From: Engelhardtia mirabilis
GTDB taxonomy: Bacteria > Planctomycetota > UBA1135 > GCA-002686595
NCBI RefSeq assembly: GCF_007748095.1
Contig: NZ_CP036287.1
Span: 5,828,001 to 5,892,000 of the forward strand
Length of the DNA stretch: 64,000 nt
Direction: 5' to 3'
Part shown: positions 60,496-64,000 of the stretch, piece after piece
Layout of the letters: every line of letters begins with the position of its first letter
Numbering within the stretch: position 1 is the first letter of the stretch
The notes under the pieces: generated by a model
The model's database searches: none
Told to the model about the DNA's origin: nothing
What the model saw: the letters and a program-made list of their open reading frames with translations, nothing else
Position numbers and translations under genes: made by a program

Positions 60496-63357
60496 ATGAA
60501 TACGACGACGCTCGCTCGCCTGGCCGCCTTGGCCCTCGCCATTCCCCTCGCGGGAACGGCGGCGGCCCAGGAGCTGAACACGAACGCTCTCTCCGAGAAC
60601 GGCTGGTTCTCCGACGACACCCGCGCCGACGGGACCGGGGCCTCCCCCGCCGGAACGAACCTGATCAGCGACACGCTGACCGACGACCCGGAGGCCTCGC
60701 TCAGCGGCAGTGCGGCCGCGGACGCCGAGATCCTCGACCAGGTCCAGTTCGGCCCGCCTCCGGTCACCCCGCCGCCGGGCACCCACCTGGGCGCCGTTCG
60801 CCTGCACATCGACGGCGCGGGCGCGGGCGGCAAGACCCAGATCTCGCATCGCAAGGACGATGGCGTCGGGCACGGTCCCGGTTCGGCGTTCGGGCCGGCT
60901 TTCACGGCTGAGTTCTCGTGGATGGGGTCCGGCCCCCCGGCGATCACGGCGTCGCTGAAGTTCGGCCTGAAGACGCCGGACTTCGGTTCCACCGGCACGT
61001 CGACGCGCACCGGCGAGAACGTCTGGGACAAGGTCCTGATCTACGAGCCCGGCCAGGGCAACGGGAAGACGGCGGACGGGACCTGGCAGACCGAGACGAT
61101 CGACTTCACCACCGGCAAGTGGTGGTTCTTCGATCGGACTGTCAGCGCGAGCAGCCAGAGCACCCCGCTCTCCCTTGCGGACATGAGCACCTCGGCCGTG
61201 GTCTACAAGCCCGGCAAGACCATCGCCGACGCCTACGCCCTGATCACCGACCCCACCTCGATCATCACCAGCGTGCAGTTCGGCATCGGCTCGAACAACC
61301 CGCTCGGTGACGTCTACGTGAACCAGCTGGTCACCAGCGCCTACCGTCCGGGCATCACCACGACCTTCGGTCAGCCCTCACCCTTCGACCAGGACGTGAT
61401 CCCCGACATCCTGTTCGGATCGGGCAACACCAACGGCGGCTTTACCGTCGACCGCCAAGACGGGATCGAGCTGGGATTGCGCAGCAAGCAGCGCTTCCCC
61501 GCCGCCAACGTGTTCAACAGCAACGGCGACGGTACCTACACCTGGAACACCGGGGTCGGCTCCGTGTTCCCCACGGCGATCTGGAACTTCGAGTGGGCGG
61601 TCAACACCGACTACAAGGGCACCTCGAGCCTGAAGCTCGACGGGCTGACCTACGAGATCGGGATGGACTTCGATCCTGGCGCGGCCACCAACTACCTGAG
61701 CTTCGACCCGATCACACCGGGCGAGGTCATTCCCTACAGCCCCGCGCCCCCGCCCACGGTCTTCTGGGACCACGCCATCGGTGACAACACCACTGGCAAC
61801 GGCGGTGGCACGAGCGCCGGCGACGGTCCGGCCTACACGGCCCTGCTCGGCGCGAACAACGTCGCCCAGCAGTCCTGGCGCATGGACTTCTTCGACGAGG
61901 TCCCCTTCGACGTCTTCGACCCGACGGTGCCGGGCTTCTACGACTTCTACCTGGCGGCCTTCGACGGCGGCAACGAGGTCGCCCGCACGGCGATCACGGT
62001 GATTGCGGTGGACGGCTCGAGCCTGACCCTGGAGGCGAACCCGTGCCAGGCGGACGCCTTCCCTGGCACGGCCGGTCTGCAGGTCGAGTTCGAGCTGTGG
62101 CTGCGCAACCCCGACGACCTGGACCTGTCCGGCTACCAGGCCTTCCTCGCCTTCGACGACATGGCGATGACCTACGAGGGGGCCCTGAGCAGCTACACCT
62201 CGGCGCCCTTCGACACCAACATCCAGCCCATCGCCACGGCGGAGGTCGCCCCGGGCGAGTTGCGTCTGGACGGCAACGCCTTCTTCGTGCCGGCGGCGTC
62301 GGGCGACGGCAAGCTGGCGACCCTGGTCTTCACCGTGGGTGAATGCGAGACCGTCTCGGTCGACTTCGACGCGACCCAGGCCTTCCCCAACGAGCTGAGC
62401 TACCTCGGCAGCCCCGTGGGCACCGCGCTGCTCGACTCGTCGGACGTCCTGGCGGACGACACGGCGCCCGTGCTTGCGGCGAGCCCCAACATCACCCAGC
62501 CGGCGGACGCCGGGAGCTGCACCGAGGCGGTGGTCTTCTTCACCGCGCCGACGGCGACCGACAACTGCGACCCAGCCCCGACCGTGTCCTGCTCGCCCGC
62601 CAGCGGCTCGACCTTCCCGGTCGGGACGACGGTGGTGACCTGCACGGCCACCGATGCCTGCGGCAACGTCTCGAGCTCCAACTTCACAGTCACGGTCACG
62701 GCAACGAATGCCGTGGACGTGATCGTCGAACTGTCGGGCTCGGAGGCCACCAGCCGCTGCATCTACTTCAACGCGGACTCCTGCAGCGCGTCGACGAGCG
62801 AGGTGCTGAGCTTCACCGGGAACTTCCCGGCAGTGGCCGTGGCCACGATCGAGATCCCCTGTGGCGTCTGGACCTCGCTCTGTGCCAAGGACGAGCAGCA
62901 CACCAAGTGGGCCAGCTCGCCGCTGATGATCAGCGGTTCCAAGTACGTCGCGACGCTGCCCCTGGTCCTCGACGGTGGCGACACCGACAACGACGGGGAC
63001 ATCGACATCAACGACGTGACCCTGTTCCTCAACCAGTTCGGCGACACGGCCACGGCCGGCGGCTGTGCCTGGAGCGGGGTGCGGGACGCGGACTTCAGCA
63101 ACGACGGCGCCGTGGGTTCCGAGGACTACGCCTTCCTGGTCGACGGCTGGCTGAGCACCTCGGAGTGCCTGTGCACCATGTCTCTGACCGGTAGCACCGA
63201 CGAGCGGCGCTCGCAGCCGCGGTCGCTGCCCGTCGGCGATCGCCTGACCGCCACGGCGGACCTGAACGGCGACCGCCGCGTGGACTGGCGCGACGTGGAG
63301 CTGTTCGAGCTTCGGCACGGTCTGTCCGGCGAACTGTCGCGCGCCATGCGTCAGTAG
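60496..63357 (+). CDS. Large secreted protein with HYR and dockerin-like domains
   Basis: 953 residues. The signal (ARLAALALAIPLAGTAAAQ) is followed by a beta-rich region (residues 20-500). Residues 520-655 resemble a cohesin-like beta sandwich (VEFELWLRNPDDLDLSGYQA, LATLVFTVGECETVSV). A HYR domain lies around 660-735 (TAPVLAASPNITQPADAGSC, VVFFTAPTATDNCDPAPTVS, VVTCTATDACGNVSSSNFTV). A dockerin-like part follows near 835-890 with two Ca2+ loops (DTDNDGDIDINDVTLFLNQF and ADFSNDGAVGSEDYAFLVDG). The C-terminus carries another EF-hand-like loop (ADLNGDRRVDWRDVELFEL). It may attach to cohesins; the next gene carries a cohesin-like domain. Confidence 0.82.
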   Translation: MNTTTLARLAALALAIPLAGTAAAQELNTNALSENGWFSDDTRADGTGASPAGTNLISDTLTDDPEASLSGSAAADAEILDQVQFGPPPVTPPPGTHLGAVRLHIDGAGAGGKTQISHRKDDGVGHGPGSAFGPAFTAEFSWMGSGPPAITASLKFGLKTPDFGSTGTSTRTGENVWDKVLIYEPGQGNGKTADGTWQTETIDFTTGKWWFFDRTVSASSQSTPLSLADMSTSAVVYKPGKTIADAYALITDPTSIITSVQFGIGSNNPLGDVYVNQLVTSAYRPGITTTFGQPSPFDQDVIPDILFGSGNTNGGFTVDRQDGIELGLRSKQRFPAANVFNSNGDGTYTWNTGVGSVFPTAIWNFEWAVNTDYKGTSSLKLDGLTYEIGMDFDPGAATNYLSFDPITPGEVIPYSPAPPPTVFWDHAIGDNTTGNGGGTSAGDGPAYTALLGANNVAQQSWRMDFFDEVPFDVFDPTVPGFYDFYLAAFDGGNEVARTAITVIAVDGSSLTLEANPCQADAFPGTAGLQVEFELWLRNPDDLDLSGYQAFLAFDDMAMTYEGALSSYTSAPFDTNIQPIATAEVAPGELRLDGNAFFVPAASGDGKLATLVFTVGECETVSVDFDATQAFPNELSYLGSPVGTALLDSSDVLADDTAPVLAASPNITQPADAGSCTEAVVFFTAPTATDNCDPAPTVSCSPASGSTFPVGTTVVTCTATDACGNVSSSNFTVTVTATNAVDVIVELSGSEATSRCIYFNADSCSASTSEVLSFTGNFPAVAVATIEIPCGVWTSLCAKDEQHTKWASSPLMISGSKYVATLPLVLDGGDTDNDGDIDINDVTLFLNQFGDTATAGGCAWSGVRDADFSNDGAVGSEDYAFLVDGWLSTSECLCTMSLTGSTDERRSQPRSLPVGDRLTATADLNGDRRVDWRDVELFELRHGLSGELSRAMRQ

Positions 63358-63377
63358 CCGCCGCCTCGGGCGGACGT

Positions 63378-63409
63378 CGGCCCCCTCGCACGGCTGCGAG
63401 GGGACCGGC
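63378..63409 (+). terminator. Hairpin after the HYR/dockerin gene
   Basis: CCCCTCGCA (63382-63390) pairs with TGCGAGGGG (63395-63403) across a four-base loop, extended by an outer CGG/CCG. It lies about 20 bp beyond the stop at 63357. Confidence 0.6.
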
Positions 63410-63494
63410 GTGTCCCGCCCTGCCATCCGATGGGCGGGGCCCCCTGGCGGGGCTCCGCTCCAGCGCACCTCTCCCCCGCTCCACGCAAGCTCCC

Positions 63495-64000
63495 ATGTTC
63501 CTCGCTCCCCTTGCTGCCTCCCTGCTGACCCTCCCCGGTGGCTCGCCGACGGTCGACCTCTCCCTGAGCCCCGCGACCCAGTGCGCGACGATCGGCAGCG
63601 TCGTGGACATCGAGTTGGTGCTCTCCGCCGCGAGCCCCGCGGCTGTGGCGGCGGTCGACGTGGTTCTGTCCTGGGACCCCGTTGAGCTGCTGTTGCTGCA
63701 GGCCACGCCGAGTCCCCAGGGCTGGCTCGCCACGGGCTTCCTAAACGACCCCGACGGGATCAATGACGACCTCACGGACGGGGACGCCATCTACACGGCC
63801 CTGGCCTCGCCCTTTTCCCCGCCGACGTTGCCGCCGGACCTGTCCGTCGCGACCTTCAGCTTCCAGGTGCTCGGCTCCGGCCAGGTGGCGATGCTGGCCA
63901 ACCTCGGCAGCTCCGGTGAGACGCAAGTCGTCGGCACGGTGCCGGGCCAGGACCTGACCGGCGCGATCGGCCCGGCCGCCCAGGTCACCGCGACCGCACC
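63495..64000 (+). CDS. Secreted cohesin-like protein (3' end outside window)
   Basis: At least 168 residues, open to the window edge. The signal (MFLAPLAASLLTLPGGS) is followed by a beta-sandwich of cohesin type: VDLSLSPATQCATIGSVVDI, LVLSAASPAAVAAVDVVLSW, DPVELLLLQATPSPQG and a strand LSVATFSFQVLGSGQVAML. Cohesin domains bind dockerins in cellulosomes and other surface assemblies. The preceding gene carries dockerin-like Ca2+ loops, so the two may interact. The rest of the protein is not visible. Confidence 0.75.
   Translation, partial: MFLAPLAASLLTLPGGSPTVDLSLSPATQCATIGSVVDIELVLSAASPAAVAAVDVVLSWDPVELLLLQATPSPQGWLATGFLNDPDGINDDLTDGDAIYTALASPFSPPTLPPDLSVATFSFQVLGSGQVAMLANLGSSGETQVVGTVPGQDLTGAIGPAAQVTATA

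Noticed and set aside
61378..63468. 696-codon minus-strand frame antisense to the HYR/dockerin gene
   Set aside because: Shadow of a gene with clear signal peptide, HYR and dockerin motifs.
1..64000. Search for tRNA, rRNA, CRISPR arrays and cobalamin riboswitch
   Set aside because: No T-arm-like GTTCGANTC in a cloverleaf context, no rRNA-like sequence, no regularly spaced repeats and no riboswitch core were seen by eye; a covariance-model scan would be decisive.

Overview
The window is a GC-rich bacterial chromosome segment. Most genes stand alone or in pairs, and secreted proteins and lipoproteins are abundant: pre-peptidase C-terminal (PPC) repeats, HYR and dockerin-like modules, a cohesin-like domain, FG-GAP repeats, HEAT repeats and carboxypeptidase-regulatory folds. 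This mix, with an IS630-family element, fits Planctomycetota best. That placement is an inference from protein style; there is no rRNA or other phylogenetic marker here. I saw no tRNA, rRNA or CRISPR array.

Layout. 1-5.6 kb: a membrane protein cut by the window edge, two divergent B12-binding radical SAM enzymes, and a duplicated 3' gene end enclosing a lipoprotein cassette. 5.8-10.8 kb: twin secreted proteins, each with six PPC-like repeats. 10.9-12.7 kb: a divergent TetR regulator/oxidoreductase pair with a readable promoter and operator. 12.7-17.1 kb: a methyltransferase, a DMP19-like protein, and a glycoside-hydrolase-like gene split by an intact IS630 element and an adjacent MITE. 17.2-22.8 kb: a run of minus-strand genes (DUF1330, AHSA1-like lipoprotein, cupin, a dead aminoglycoside phosphotransferase, VIT1/CCC1 transporter, VOC protein, NHL protein). 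22.9-32.3 kb: a HEAT/amidotransferase-like protein, a CPBP protease, a cytochrome c lipoprotein, a uracil phosphoribosyltransferase/aminotransferase pair, small secreted proteins, and an ECF sigma factor with a coupled partner. 32.3-46 kb: a large regulatory-fold protein, a Nudix-membrane fusion, pyruvate kinase, a membrane spermidine-synthase-like protein, an EAL-HDOD protein, an ArnT-like glycosyltransferase and an FG-GAP lipoprotein. 46-64 kb: a large secreted protein, twin acidic Met-rich secreted proteins, a pyroglutamyl-peptidase-like protein, a split AtuA pair with a phosphotransacetylase, a subtilisin, and a dockerin/HYR protein followed by a cohesin-like protein that runs off the end.

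The most unusual non-coding signal is a set of very long inverted repeats close to stop codons (10856-10921, 26869-27051, 38064-38234, 56542-56650). One is a perfect 157-bp palindrome and one has a terminal 17-bp unit in five tandem copies. Three share sequence (GTACGGTG core), so they look like one expanding terminator-like repeat family. A second type keeps a 25-nt loop but changes its arms (1086-1140, 36476-36516). Gene decay is also visible: the IS/MITE-split hydrolase, the phosphotransferase with an in-frame stop and lost catalytic Asp, and the radical SAM 3' remnant.
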